Positions 37,335-50,200 of a DNA stretch of 64,000 bases are shown here, piece by piece. Under the pieces are notes generated by a model. The model had not been told where the DNA came from. It did no database searches and was given only the letters and a program-made list of their open reading frames with translations. This DNA comes from Chrysomallon squamiferum (lineage: Eukaryota > Mollusca > Gastropoda > Neomphalida > Peltospiridae), in the NCBI GenBank assembly GCA_012295275.1, contig CM022671.1:3523565-3587564 (forward strand), given 5' to 3'. Position numbers and translations under genes: made by a program. How positions within the stretch are numbered: the first letter of the stretch is position 1; each line of letters opens with the position of its first letter.

Positions 37335-40020
37335 GGATACAAAAATAGATAGCAATAATAATAAAATAATAAAATAAAAACACCAATAATAATGATAACA
37401 GTGGTAAAGAAAACATTAGTAGTGGTTATAATAATAATAATAACAAGAATAATAATAAGAAGAATAGTAATAACTGCTTTCTGTAATCAAGTAAATGTTA
37501 AACTATAAATTTAGAGAAATATTTGCAAAAATATCACTGAAGTTGTATTAACAAAAGATGCTTCGTGTATATTTTAACCAAATATATAAACAAAGAAAGA
37601 GTAATATATATGTATACCAGTTGTGCTTTGGCCATTGATTTAGACCATGATTGGACTACAGTTTTAAAATAGACTAATAACTATAACAAAACCTACTGGG
37701 TTAACTATTTATTTTTTTTTTGTTTTATTTTATTAAATAAACTATTTTACTAGCTTTGAATGAAAGAAAAGCGGAGGTGAGGGTCCAGTTTCGTGAGGTT
37801 GCCGGGGACATTTTTCCTCCTGGTGAGGTGAAGAGGAATGAGCTGGTGATCAGGGTGCAGCCAGACGAGGCTGTCTATTTGAAGATGATGACGAAGATGC
37901 CGGGGATGTCAATCGAGTGTGAGGAGACTGAGCTAGATCTCTCCTACAAGAACAGATATATGGTAAATATACAGATAAATTATATCATATTTAACAGATA
38001 TATGGTAAATATACAGATAAATTATATCATAATTAATAGATGTATGGTAAATATGCAGATAAATTATATCATATTTAACAGATATATGGTAAATATACAG
38101 ATAAATTATATCATATTTAACAGATATATGGTAAATATGCAGATAAATTATATCATAATTAATAGATGTATGGTAAATATGCAGATAAATTATATCATAT
38201 TTAACAGATATATGGTAAATATACAGATAAGTTATATCATATTTAACAGATATATGGTAAATATACAGATATATGGTAAATATACAGATAAATTATATCA
38301 TAATTAATAGATGTATGGTAAATATGCAGATAAATTATAGCATATTTAACAGATATATGGTAAATATACAGATAAATTATATCATATTTAACAGATATAT
38401 GGTAAATATGCAGATAAATTATATCATAATTAATAGATGTATGGTAAATATGCAGATAAATTATATCATATTTAACAGATATATGGTAAATATACAGATA
38501 AGTTATATCATATTTAACAGATATATGGTAAATATGCAGATAAATTATAGCACATTTATATTTTAGATGATATCTGTACAGATAAATAATAGCACATTTA
38601 TATCTTAGATGATAACTGTACAGTTAAATTATGTCATAAATAACAGATACATGGTATATACAGGTAGATTATAGCACATTTTTATCATAGATAATAGATG
38701 ATAACTGTACAGATAAGTTATATGTGGTAAATGTATAAATTGCAGTTCATTATATCACTGATAATAGTTTTAAAGTAAATGTTCCATTACATCATATATA
38801 CTAGATACATTGTAACTATGCAGATATAGTATGGTTTATCTTAAAACAAATTTAATGATAGAGATGCTGACTTCTCTTTAACTAATATATTATTTAAATT
38901 TAATTTATTTTGCTAGCATTTTATAATTTACAGATTAATAAAAATAAGTTTCAGCATACATCAGTATGGCTGTATTTTTTCTTGTTGTTATTTGGTGTGT
39001 TTTTTTTATACAAAGATTTTATTTAAAATATAAATCTCCATTTTGATAGAAGTGGTATCCACTGAATGAATTCATTTACCAACATTGTTGCAACAAAAGA
39101 CAGACATCAAACAGATTTATTGACAATTAATAGTTTTTGCCACATTTCAAAAAGAGTCTAGTTTCAGCCATGGTCACCATATGTTAATTTTATGTAAATA
39201 TATTTTTATGCTTTAATAAAAAATGAACAATATTTTCTTCAGGGAATCAAGATGCCTGATGCCTATGAAAGGCTGATTGTGGATGTGTTTATGGGCTCTC
39301 AGATTCATTTTGTTAGGACAGACGAACTGTCAGAAGCATGGAGAATTTTTACTCCTCTTCTTCATCAGATAGAGAATGAGAAACCAAAACCATTGCCCTA
39401 TATTTATGGCAGGTGAGCTAGAGGTGTCATCAGTGATTTTAGTATTAAAACAGATATTAAATATTAGCACTAATATTTCATGTAAAATGAGAAACCAAAT
39501 AAAAAATAGTGTAAAATTGTCATCTTAAACTAATTTTTTCAGGTCTGGTGGCATAAAAAGACCAAAATATAAAAATAAAAATGAAACTGCATAAAACATA
39601 ACATAGCATAATAATAATTAGTAAACAAATAATTTTGAAAATAACAAAATGTATTTGCACTTTTTGTTTGGATCATCACAGATACATATGAAAGAAATAA
39701 AATAATAATTTACAGCATTTCTCTGCTGTTTCTTTACTACAATAACATTTTGCGTGTGTTGTGTGTGTGTGTGTGCGTGCATGTGTATGTGTGCAGATTA
39801 AGTTATATACTGTATTTGTGTTACTTTTATTATTGTAATGTTCAGTCGAGGACCACCAGAGGCTGACAAACTGGTTGCTAGACATGGCTTCAAGTACACT
39901 GGGACATACAGATGGAACCAGGAATCCTCATCCAGTAGTTTAAGAGGACAAGGTTCAATACCTCTTGTTTCAGTGCAGCCGGTAGGTTCACTTCAGGGAG
40001 GACAAATGTCCAGCTTTTGA
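28478..40020 (+). CDS. G6PD: Glucose-6-phosphate 1-dehydrogenase (12 exons, complete)
   Basis: Exons: 28478-28600, 29320-29357, 33660-33768, 34430-34638, 35227-35388, 35958-36083, 36244-36337, 36620-36746, 37125-37214, 37754-37962, 39243-39412, 39846-40020. The total is 1632 bases (543 codons plus stop), in frame throughout. Two adjacent ATGs (28478, 28481) could start translation. The enzyme oxidises glucose-6-phosphate to 6-phosphogluconolactone with NADP+, the first step of the cytosolic oxidative pentose phosphate pathway. Motifs seen: FGAS|GDLA nucleotide-binding loop split over exons 1 and 2; [18 protein letters not shown] with the catalytic-region Asp/His/Lys; [10 protein letters not shown] containing the catalytic His; [28 protein letters not shown]-like [37 protein letters not shown]. 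The protein is longer than the roughly 515 residues of the human enzyme because of a Ser/Gly/Gln-rich C-terminal tail of about 33 residues after YRW. Exon 10 ends inside a minisatellite (separate entry). Confidence 0.97.
30600..31180 (+). repeat. Diverged tandem repeat (about 147 bp) in G6PD intron 2
   Basis: CTTTTAAATTTACC at 30940 recurs at 31087. It is followed in both by TGAAATGATAAT, AGTACTTGAYTGAAGAT and GATAAYAA blocks in the same order. Two more diverged units seem to precede them (CTTTTAATCTACTTTG near 30769; TGTTTTAAATCTATTT near 30637). No coding content is seen. Confidence 0.6.
33175..33370 (+). repeat. tRNA-derived SINE, near full length but diverged, in G6PD intron 2
   Basis: CTCAGTAGTGAAAGCA (from 33183) resembles a pol III A box, and GGATCAGTCC (33223-33232) resembles a B box. 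The spacing of about 41 bases is that of a tRNA. The tRNA-like head is followed by TGCTTGGTG and a body containing TGTGCTGTCCTGTGTAAGGG, AAAGTGAATGTATA and ATTAGCATTAGCCCATGA. The head shares ATCAGTCCTGCTTG exactly with the copy at 36821, and the body order matches the other copies. Confidence 0.65.
36800..37015 (+). repeat. SINE copy of the same family in G6PD intron 8
   Basis: Order seen: AGAATCAGTCCTGCTTGATG (B-box end of the tRNA-like head), CTGGGCTATTGTCCATTCCA, ATAACTGGTTTATCAAA, ATGTGCTTTCCTGTTTATGA, AATGTGCATATAAAAT, TTCCTTGTTGCTAAATG and a final CATTAAACAAAAAC. The body GGGCTATT..CCAGCC..CATATAAAA.AT.CCTTG.TGCTAAT is what I recall from abundant SINEs in gastropod and other mollusc genomes. 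The A-box half of the head is missing. Confidence 0.75.
37286..37334 (+). repeat. (AAT)n microsatellite in G6PD intron 9
   Basis: About 16 uninterrupted ATA/AAT units are read directly. Imperfect AAT-rich sequence continues to about 37460. Confidence 0.9.
37954..38560 (+). repeat. 42-bp minisatellite that begins in G6PD exon 10 and copies its 5' splice site about 15 times
   Basis: AGATATATG|GTAAATA at 37954 is the genuine exon 10 end (codons Arg-Tyr-Met, then the donor). The same string, or AGATGTATGGTAAATA, recurs at 37996, 38038, 38080, 38122, 38164, 38206, 38248, 38267, 38309, 38351, 38393, 38435, 38477 and 38519, give or take a base. The period is 42 bases, exactly 14 codons, except for one 19-base step at 38248-38267. 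Until that step the frame of exon 10 stays open. Variants alternate so that 38038-38308 is echoed by 38309 onwards with a 271-base higher-order period. Decayed copies reach about 38720. Confidence 0.95.
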
Positions 40021-43000
40021 GTTCACAGTCTTCTGTCCAGATTTCTCAAACACTATTAATTAAGAAAGATAAATCAATTACCTCAGATAAACTTGAAAGA
40101 ATGCTGGCAAAAAGTTATTACAACTGTTAATGTAGACTAATAAATGAATCATTGAATCGGAAAAAGGGTACAGGCAGAAAACCACAGATTATTGATGAAA
40201 TGGCTGTGTAAATTTTTTTATTGATTTATATAGACAGCAAAAATGTTGTGTTAACATTTTTCATTAAATATATTCCCACTGTTCTAAAGTGCTGTCGAGA
40301 GGCATAATACAACAGCTTAGATCGAATGCTGACTGTGATCACCCTATCATAGATCATATCTGACAGCATTGTCATGTTTTTTGATTTTAAACATACTAGA
40401 ACATAATAGAGAACCAGTCAAACACACTAAGTATCCTTTTGTCTTTATTGTTGCTGTAGTGAAAAGAAAAAGAAAATCATCTGAATTGTTTTGCAAATGG
40501 TATTATGAGACACCATTATTTATACATTATAAAGTAATTATTTATACAGCCTGCTGGCTTTTCAAATGGTCTGAATTGATTTATTTACATAATTAAAATC
40601 ACTAGAGCATTATGATGGTATTTTGTACAAATTTATTTCAGTTATTTGCTCAAAGATAAAAATTATAAAAAAAGAGGTTTTGTCACATTTTAAGGTGTAT
40701 TTTTTAAATTTGTTTTAAAATTATTATTATTTGCCTGTATAGATTTTTTGATATGAACATTGCTGTAGGAGAGTACATCTACTCATAAACAACACACTGA
40801 AGGTTGATCCAACAATCTATCATGCTCCATTTGATATTTATTTATTTTTTACTTTTTTTTGTCCTTCATTGTATGTCACTACTTCTTAAACTGTATTTTT
40901 TCTTTGTTCATTATTAATTATATTATCATGTATGTGTATGTGTCTCTGCTGTATGCATGTGGCTACACATACATGTGTGAGTGTGTGTGTATGTATATAT
41001 ATATATTATATTGTTTTTTCTTTTTCAGTCTGTGCATACTGAAAAGAAGAAATCACAAAAATTGCAATAAATTAAGAATTAAAGGGAAATGCCAAGAGAA
41101 CATGAATTTTGTAGCTAACTGGTTGCCTTATTCAGAATATCTCAGCTATTCACAGAGTCAGCAATTGTTATTATAGCACTGCTGTTTGCAGGTAGTTTTT
41201 TCATTAGCTTGTTTTAACTCTCTGGGTATATTATAATATTTATGTTTATTATGCATATTATATTGTTTCATAAACCTGACCAAGAATTTTATGTATAATT
41301 CTGTTCAAGTATATGCTACATCATTCCATATTTATTTTTGTTGATGGTGTAATTACTTAAATATTTTGTACCATGGTGAGTTAGTAAGAACAGAACTAGC
41401 AGCTTAATATTCAACTATAAACATTTATTAATGATGATGCATAAAAGATCTGAAAAAGAAACACACGACTATTTAATAGCAAGAAAGGAACTGTATGTTA
41501 AATGTTTAATGTATTTAACAGCACTCTTCATGCCTGTTATTACCTTTGAGCCCTCTGGATAATTAATGGTTAATGTTTGTCACTTTGGATGTTAATATTT
41601 AAAACAAAGTAAAAGTAAATATACTCTTGTCTTTTAACCTGTCTAAAGAATGAAATACAGAAGAAGGAATTCTAATAATTATTGATAAAGATTCTTTGTT
41701 TTGGTTGGTGATTTTTTTTTTATTATTATTATTTTTTTATTCATTTTAAAACTAAATCCAAAAATGAAGAAGGCAAAATATATAGTGGGCTACTTACAGT
41801 TATGTATATTTGCAGTGTAGCTTTGTTTATTGATATGTTATAAAGTAAAATCCAGAGTTTCAAATCATTAAACTTCAGTTAATATATTTTCTAATTTCCT
41901 ACTTTTATAAAATCATTTTCTTCTATATTCATTAACACATTCTCCATTCAATTTATTTTTTTTTACTTTTAAAATCTGGTATATGAATTGCAGCATAATT
42001 TATTTAAAAATAAAGAGAACGAAGCAAAATATATAATGTATGATACTGTGACTATTTCTTTTGTAAATACATTGTGCTTAATAATATGTAAAACAAAAAA
42101 TAAAGAGTTTCAAATTGACAATTAATTTTTTTTCTAAATTTTTTTTTATTAAATATTTTATGTATTGGGATATACTTTTTCTGTTGCTTTTTTCTGTTGT
42201 TTTTTTAGTAAAAAGTGACTTAATATTTCCAATTTGCTGTCTGAATTATTAGTGATATTATACAAGTGCTACTATGGTAATCAGTGTATGTTTTTTAAAA
42301 TCAGAAATGTATGTATTATTATATTTACAATTAATGAGTTTCATCTATTTTACTTAAGCATTGTATTCAGTTTGGATTGTTTGTTCTGTATTCTGCATGA
42401 TTTGTTTTTTGTATATACCATTTCTTTTATTTTTCTGTTTTTTACTTCAGTTTTGGAATAACATTTCATAATGTGATCATGACATAATTCCTGTAATTTT
42501 TTTTTTTTTTTTTTTTTTTTTTGTTATGTTCAGCAGATGAAGTAATGCTCAAATACATTTAGAGTTATCTTTCTTTTTCTGTTTCATGGTAGCTTTCTTT
42601 TTTCATAGACAATCAGGGTGATATAAAGAAATTATTATATACTTTCTGTTCTAAATGTTTTATATTGTTAAAATGTAACCATGAATTTATTATTTTAATA
42701 ATAAATAAAATTATATTAAGTTGGTTTATTACATTATTGTTCTACATACATGACTTCAGAATTCAAGATCATTCTAGATGTTTTGGCATATCATAGCATT
42801 TAAATGAAAAAGTACTTCTTGGTGGCTGCATTTCAGTGCAGTAATACTGGAATGAATACGTTATCTGGGTGGTTTTTTTACATAAGAGTATTCTCTGTAT
42901 TTATTTATTTACTTATGCATATGTTTATTTAAACTGTTTTTCTCATAAAATTTAACATACAAGAAATGTAAAAAATGACTGTTACTTTTTATAATTTTTC

Positions 43001-44859
43001 TGAATATATCATAATCACAATTTGTTTTGTTGTTTTTTTGGTCTTTTTGGGAAGGGGTGTTTTTGTTTTTTAAATTCAAAGAAATCCATTATGTTTAAAT
43101 TGTTTTATTTAAAAATGTATTATATGCCAGCCTTGATGATGAGACCATCAGCTGTATGTGTAAGCTCAGATACGTGTCTTAAGTGGGTACAAGCACATTT
43201 CAATTATTTAATTACACCTTTATTTATTTATTAATTTATTTTAATTGTTTGTTTGTTGTTGTTGTTGTGGGGTTTTTTTTTTCGTGTGATACGAGTGTGT
43301 GTTTTTATATTATGAAAATAAACCACATTTTAAATTTATTTTTATAATTTTGAGCTATAAAGACGTTTACTTAAAACATCACCACTGCTTGTTTTAAGTG
43401 TGAAAGGAAAAACAGGAAACAACGAATCAGACACCATCACTTTGCAACTTCCTGTGGTTCATAATCATACTCAGTTTATTATATTTTCAGTTTGTAATGT
43501 TATATGTGTGTATATATGTAGGAATTGCAGTATAATGTATTGAAAATATTTTTATAAAAATGTATGTTCATTTGTTTATTATTATTTTTACTTTCTATTA
43601 CTTAGCTTCCCTGTAATTGATTTAGTTAACTGTTGACTTTTTGTTTATTTTCTGTTGATGATTTTTAGTATTTAACGTGTAACCTGTGCTTGCTTTCAAA
43701 CTATTCAGAAACAAATCAGGGTTGGATTCAAATATATATAATTTTAGAGTTTAAAAGAGCTGAAATGTTTTTACTTTGCCTTTTCCACTACCAAATAAGG
43801 ACATGCCATTTAAAAACATCTTTAACTGGTTTGAAGCCAGTTCCATTTAATTCCAAATTTGTACATCATTGCACATTATGTTTTTGGAGATTATTTGTAT
43901 TTTATTCCTGTTTTTAATCTGTTGTTACTGAATGATTACAAGACGAATGACCACAACATAACTTTGTTACTAAAAATAAATCTCGGCACGACTGGATTAA
44001 ATAACTATAACAAAAGGACTAATTTTCTCACGCTGAAATGTTGCAATGAAAAAAGTTATAACTACAATAAAATTATTTCTCGTTATTGTTTTATGTTGTT
44101 TGTTCACTGGTGTAGGAAATTAAAATGAACATTGGTCTCATAGTTTGAAATTAATATTTTCTTGTAGATTAGATGGTACATAATAATTTTTAAAAAGATG
44201 TGGAATAATAATAAACGGAAAACATGAAGTGCCGTTTTGTGTAGAGAAATTAAAAACAAAATAGACCCAAATTTAGACAGCTAAACAAATAATAGACTGG
44301 AGTGGTCATTGCAAACGTGGTTTTAAAAAAGTGTGATGAATGCAAATTTATAATAAATGTTTGTCCTCATTTTAATTTACGAAAGACAATTGTTTTGGCC
44401 ACAGGACCTTTCCGTTTTTGCTCAAAGCATCGAACATTGTACTCTGTGGTTTGGAAAAATTAGAAACTAAGTTTTGTTTTCAATTTATACAAATATCTGT
44501 TTACTGTATTTTCAAAAACGGAAATACTGTTATACCATTTAATAATTTATTTGAGATACCCTGAGAAGCTTTAGCAAAATATTGATTTAACTAATATAAT
44601 TATTCACTTAAGAAAATGCCATAAGCAGCCCTTAATTTATAAGTATATATTTATGCTGTATCCCTATTTTTATAATGTTTTAAATTAAAAATAATAAAGC
44701 TAATTAAAAAACAAAGTTATATTTTTGTTTCTTAGAATAGTATTTGTTTTCGCAGACATTTTAAACAATTATAGTTTCACTTCTCTCTTTACAAACAAAA
44801 ATTATACCATAGTTGTAGTTCCCAAGATTTCTGATCTCCAAACAATCGAAATCATACAA

Positions 44860-44860
<1 letters not shown>

Positions 44861-44914
<54 letters not shown>
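44861..44914 (+). repeat. (AAT)n microsatellite
   Basis: About 18 uninterrupted AAT units, then an A run and a few more AAT units. Read directly. Confidence 0.9.
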
Positions 44915-44925
<11 letters not shown>

Positions 44926-45658
44926 AATAATAATAATAAAATAAAATAATAATATTAGTAAAAAAAAAAATATATATATATAAGAATATTCAATTTAAAA
45001 TTCAAGATAGTACCATAGAAAACCAGAAAGGTTTTAAATAAATTTATTTCAGTGTAATCAAAATGTTTAACTGGATATAAATATATTCATTAATAAATAT
45101 TTGATATGGGATTTCTTTGAATGCTAAGAACATAAGATAAATGAATTGTGCTTATGAATAGAATTTGTTTTAGAACTCACCTTATAATATATAATTATAT
45201 ATGCGTGGGCGTATATTAAAATTTTATGTAGTGTATGTTGAAATTTTGTTTATTAGACATAGATTCATGTAATACGGTCAAGTAATTAATTAATTAAATC
45301 AAAAGAAAACTAATGAAAATAGTCATCTTTATTGATTATTAAACGTGATTTAATAGTCACGTGTTGTGACGTGTCGGGTCTCTATATTAAAATTGTATTC
45401 AGCCTATCTTATATAGCCTTGAGTAAAAAGGTCAAATTAATTTTTAACATTAACATATTTCAGTCTGGTTTTGATCGTTTACTTAGTGTCGTTTTGTGCA
45501 ATGAGTGCGCTTAAAAATATATATAGTTATGTTAAATTATATAATATGGTCAAATTAATCAATTACTAAAGCAAATCAATATATAACTTATTTATCTCAG
45601 TTAATTGTTATCATCTTTAGTTGTTTCATTTCCAGGCTCATTTTCATTGTTCACTAAT

Positions 45659-45771
<113 letters not shown>

Positions 45772-46003
45772 TACATATAAAAAAAAGTATTAACAAAGGA
45801 TAACATTTCTTAATAATAACGCTTATTTTGTTCCAACGATCAAATTACTTTATTTTATCACTGTCATTTTTAATGACACCAGAATTCGACATTTCATTTT
45901 GTAATCTATTTGTTTACAAACATTTACGATGGTTTGTACAAATCCCTAAAATTTCTTAAACACAGAACAATACAATAAAATGCCAAACGGTTATTTAACT
46001 GTG

Positions 46004-46064
46004 CCTCCATTTTTTATGGAGGAATAAACCATCTATTCACATCCTGATTTTATGCACATGCGCA
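46004..46064 (+). promoter_or_regulatory. Candidate TBC1D22 core promoter: inverted repeat and NRF-1-like site
   Basis: CCTCCAT at 46004-46010 pairs with ATGGAGG at 46016-46022 across five bases. TGCACATGCGCA at 46053-46064 differs by one base from the palindromic NRF-1 consensus TGCGCATGCGCA. The site lies 122 bases upstream of the ATG, a usual position for TATA-less housekeeping promoters with NRF-1 sites. No transcription data are available. Confidence 0.35.
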
Positions 46065-46185
46065 AACGGAACAGTACATGTTGACAACTTTTGCTTGTAT
46101 TTATTTTGATTTTTTTAATATAAATGTACACGATGAACCAAATGTGATATAATATATTTGTGACATTGGTACTTTAGTACCAGCG

Positions 46186-47210
46186 ATGTCGGCTTACGTT
46201 CCTAATTCCTCATCGAGGGATAGTAAGTCTAGCTTCTGGAAAGCCGGAGCAAGCGTACCTGGAAGGTAGGCAATGGCATTTTAATACTAAGTTCATGAAA
46301 ACGATGCACAAGAAATAAAAATCTTCACTTGTTGTTAAATTTCTGGAATTTTTTAGCAATGTCTCCATCGTATTTTTTCGGCATTAATCACACAGTTTAC
46401 AATTTAATAAAGTCTGAAAATAAGCAGGTACATTATTGTTATAGAACATAATATTAATAGTAACACGCTTAATGACGTACGCATCACCATACGAAAGCGT
46501 GAAAAACTACAGAATAAGAATTCTGAATTGCAAAGGCTATAACTTGTATAAGTATAATTAAATGTTGAATAACAAAAGCCACCCTATTTTATTTTCTACT
46601 TTTCCAATATGTGCTACATTCGTTTTTATATTTTTCAAATGAAAATAAAATATTGCTATTTAATTATATCGTATTTTATTTACATTGAAGTAAAATTGTT
46701 AAGGTAATTTCCGTGACCCAGATCCACTTAAATTTTTGACACTAATGACAACTATTATTAATAGTTATTTTCTTTTATATAATCATAATGATACTGACTG
46801 TTATAAAGCAGTTAAAATAACTGTTGTAAATTCAGTAAATGCTTGCTTTAAAGAACTAATGGTTAATGACAAATGCTGAAGTAGTCTGTAACTTGTTAGT
46901 GTTAATTATAATTAATGAAATTTGCTAGTTATTATTTTATATATTAATATGTATATGTATAATTAAAAATGTAAAAACAAAGTAAATTAATAATTATATA
47001 AAGGCCCATGACTAAAGAACATTGTACTTATAAAAATAAATACCTAAAAGAAAAAAAAAGCACAGAAACAAATGACATTGAATTATTTTAATGTTATTAT
47101 AATTATTATATTTTTTGTATGGTGTTAATCCCAGTTCTTTCATTTGATTAAAAACAAGTGCTGCATCTGAAATTCTTTATTTGAATGTCCTAAATATAAT
47201 ATTTGAAAAG

Positions 47211-47247
<37 letters not shown>

Positions 47248-50200
47248 GTTATAGACACCTTTATTTCTAGTTACAATTAAGTTTACTGTACAATGTTGAA
47301 TTTAATATTTCATAAACAGATTTTATTCTGAAATTCAAAACGTTGTTCTTCTTCTTATAAAATCACTGTTATGTTACACGTTTTAATGAATATTTTCCTT
47401 AAAAATAAACATTCTAGTTCATTTAAAGTCTTACCCTGATATTTTTTATCATTGTCTGTTTAAACTTTATTGTAACAGAAGTTAAAAGGGCAGTGTAAAC
47501 ATTTCTTTCAGTATTAAACCAGTGTATGGAGCACAGCATCCTCCTATGACACACAAACCCAAAGTGTAAGTATATCTTATATTATTTTTAACATTTAATA
47601 TCACTTTTGCAAACTAAAGAGAATAAAAATAAAAAGAAGAATGTAATAAATAAATGAATAAATGAATAAATGAATAAAAGAATATAATAATAAATAAATA
47701 AATAAAGAATAATAAAAATCCCAGAAAATAAAATTTCAGTCTAAAAAGATTCATAGAAGTAGTATTGTTTTCTATTATTTAATATCAGAGAGTTTACACC
47801 TTTACAAACACTTCTGCAAAGAGAAAACAAAAATTAATAATAAAAGAAATTGTGAAAATGCAAAATAAAAATATTTATTGAAGTAAATTTTAATTCTGAT
47901 ACTTCTTTTTTAAGTACTTTTTTAAGTTTAAATTGTAAAAAAAATTTGATTCATCAATTAATATTTACATTCAATTTATTCTCTGTGTGTGGCAACTTTT
48001 ATTTTTTGTATTTGTAAAGATTTAAAGAGGAAAGAAACCCAAAACATTCATTTCTTCTGTGCAGTGAAAATATGCATCTTCAGTATGCATATCAACAATA
48101 TGAAATTTATTAAATCAGTATTATTGGAGGTTACTTTAAATCAGCACTGCAGGGCATCTTTGTACATATCATATTATATGCTTTCATAGTATAAAGTTTT
48201 TATTGAAATATTTTCAGCAGAGAGTCACCAAAGAAAGAAGAGAAAGTTCGTGCTAACAAACATGACGCTTTTCTCAACTTTGAGAACAGCACCTCAGACG
48301 CCTGGGATGATGGCGATGATGATCTTCTTCAGATGGCCAGTGTCCAGATGTCACTGCGAGACGTCCGGTCATCAGCAAACACTGTCCTTGAGAACCACAG
48401 CAAACAAATAGGTTCTCACAGCCAAACATTAACATCAGGTCTGTTGTAGAATGAAGTGAGAAACACCATACTGATAAATGTTTAACACAACTCTAATCAA
48501 AACTCATATCCTATCAAACATTTATTTATAATTAGCTGTGTAATTAACAAGAAAGATAAGCTTTTGAAACTGCACAATGAGCTGTTCTATTGAAGTTACC
48601 TGTAAAGGAAGATGTCTGTACTACTTCCTTTGGGCAGCAAAGCATATAATCTCAATTTCATTTTTAAATCAGTTGTGGAATGATATTGGAATGGAAAGTA
48701 ACCCATAGGTTGACAAAGGATGATTGATCCTGCACTACACTAAATATCAAGCTATTAAGTGATGGATGTTGATTAAAGTTAAACTTTAATTTCATACTTG
48801 ATTATTTTTACATTTTATTTGTCATTTTATCTGGAAACTTTACAGTAACTAAAATAAACTTCAAAGTAGTTAAAGAAGATGTTCTGAAGATATCTGTTCA
48901 TTTCATTAAAGATGCACTTAAGTGTTAAATACAGATGTATTTGACAAGTAGTTGTTTCCTCGCAGATGCTGATGTTACAACATCGTCAGGCTCCACACAT
49001 GGACACAGTGGAGGTGGTCCAGGAGTTGGGGTGAGACTCAACAGCTACAAAACACCAAAAACTACTCATGTGTGCTGTGTTCAGCCATCCGTGTTAGACA
49101 GGGAGGCTTCCAAAGTTGAAAAATTTAAATCACTTCTTGCTGAAACTAACATAGATTTAGGTAAGTGTTATACAGAGTTTGCTTACTTAGAATTGATAAC
49201 AAATAAATTATTAATACATCTGTAACATCTTACTAAATATAATAGTTTCATATATTGATTATTCAAGAAAAAAATCTTGTGTCAGACCTTTTTTTTCTTC
49301 TTATTTTAAGTTATTGTTTTGCTTATGTTAATGGTTATTAGTATCAAACATATTTTTTATAGGTTTTTAATGAAACTTTTAAAGAAAAAAAATGCTTTGA
49401 GTTATAAAAATTAATTATCTTCACACACACACAACAAAAAAAAATAAAAGAATTGTTTTTAATAGGAATGATTACAGTGGCTAAATGTAGAGATTTGTGT
49501 TTCAGATGAACTAAGGCAGCTAAGCTGGTCAGGTATCCCCACCTGTGTCAGACCAGTCACGTGGAAAATACTTGCTGTAAGTTTTAACTGCCACAAGAAA
49601 ATTAGAATTGTTGTCAGGAATTTCTTCCTATTCTTTTTTTTATTTTATTTTATTTTTTTTGAAGAAAAAAAGAAAGTAAAGGTTAACTTTGGAAGATCAA
49701 GAAAGAAAACACATAGTCACATGCACATTTAAGTTATTATTGCTCGAAATACAAAGATATTATTTGGTTTATTTTTTATTTTCTGAAAAGGTTTTAGATT
49801 TATCAATATAATAAAAAAAAAAAATTGTTCTATGATTTCTGTTAACCATATGGTTTCTTTTAGATTCGATTTGTGAAAAAACACACATTCATAAAAATAA
49901 AATAATAAAAATATATTGATGCATGCAAATATACAAAAATCACAGTTTTTTAATTTTCATCATTTCTAAAAATCTGTTACAAATTTCTTACAGGGCTATC
50001 TTCCTCCAAATGCTGACAGACGAGAAGCAACGCTGGAGAGAAAGAGAAGGGAATATTTTGGTTTTATTGACCAGTATTACGAAACCAGGCATAATGATAT
50101 GCATGCTGATACTTTCCGACAGGTATGTCATATTTTTATAAATCTTTATTGTAACGTTTAAATCTTTATCTATTAAGAATTTATATTTTTAACAGAACAA

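Noticed and set aside
37963-38566. Repeat peptide ([14 protein letters not shown] units) as a separate protein
   Set aside because: It is the in-frame read-through of G6PD exon 10 into its intron minisatellite. The normal exon ends at 37962, where homology to G6PD jumps to 39243.
44725-44949. Poly-Asn reading frame
   Set aside because: It is translation of an (AAT)n microsatellite.
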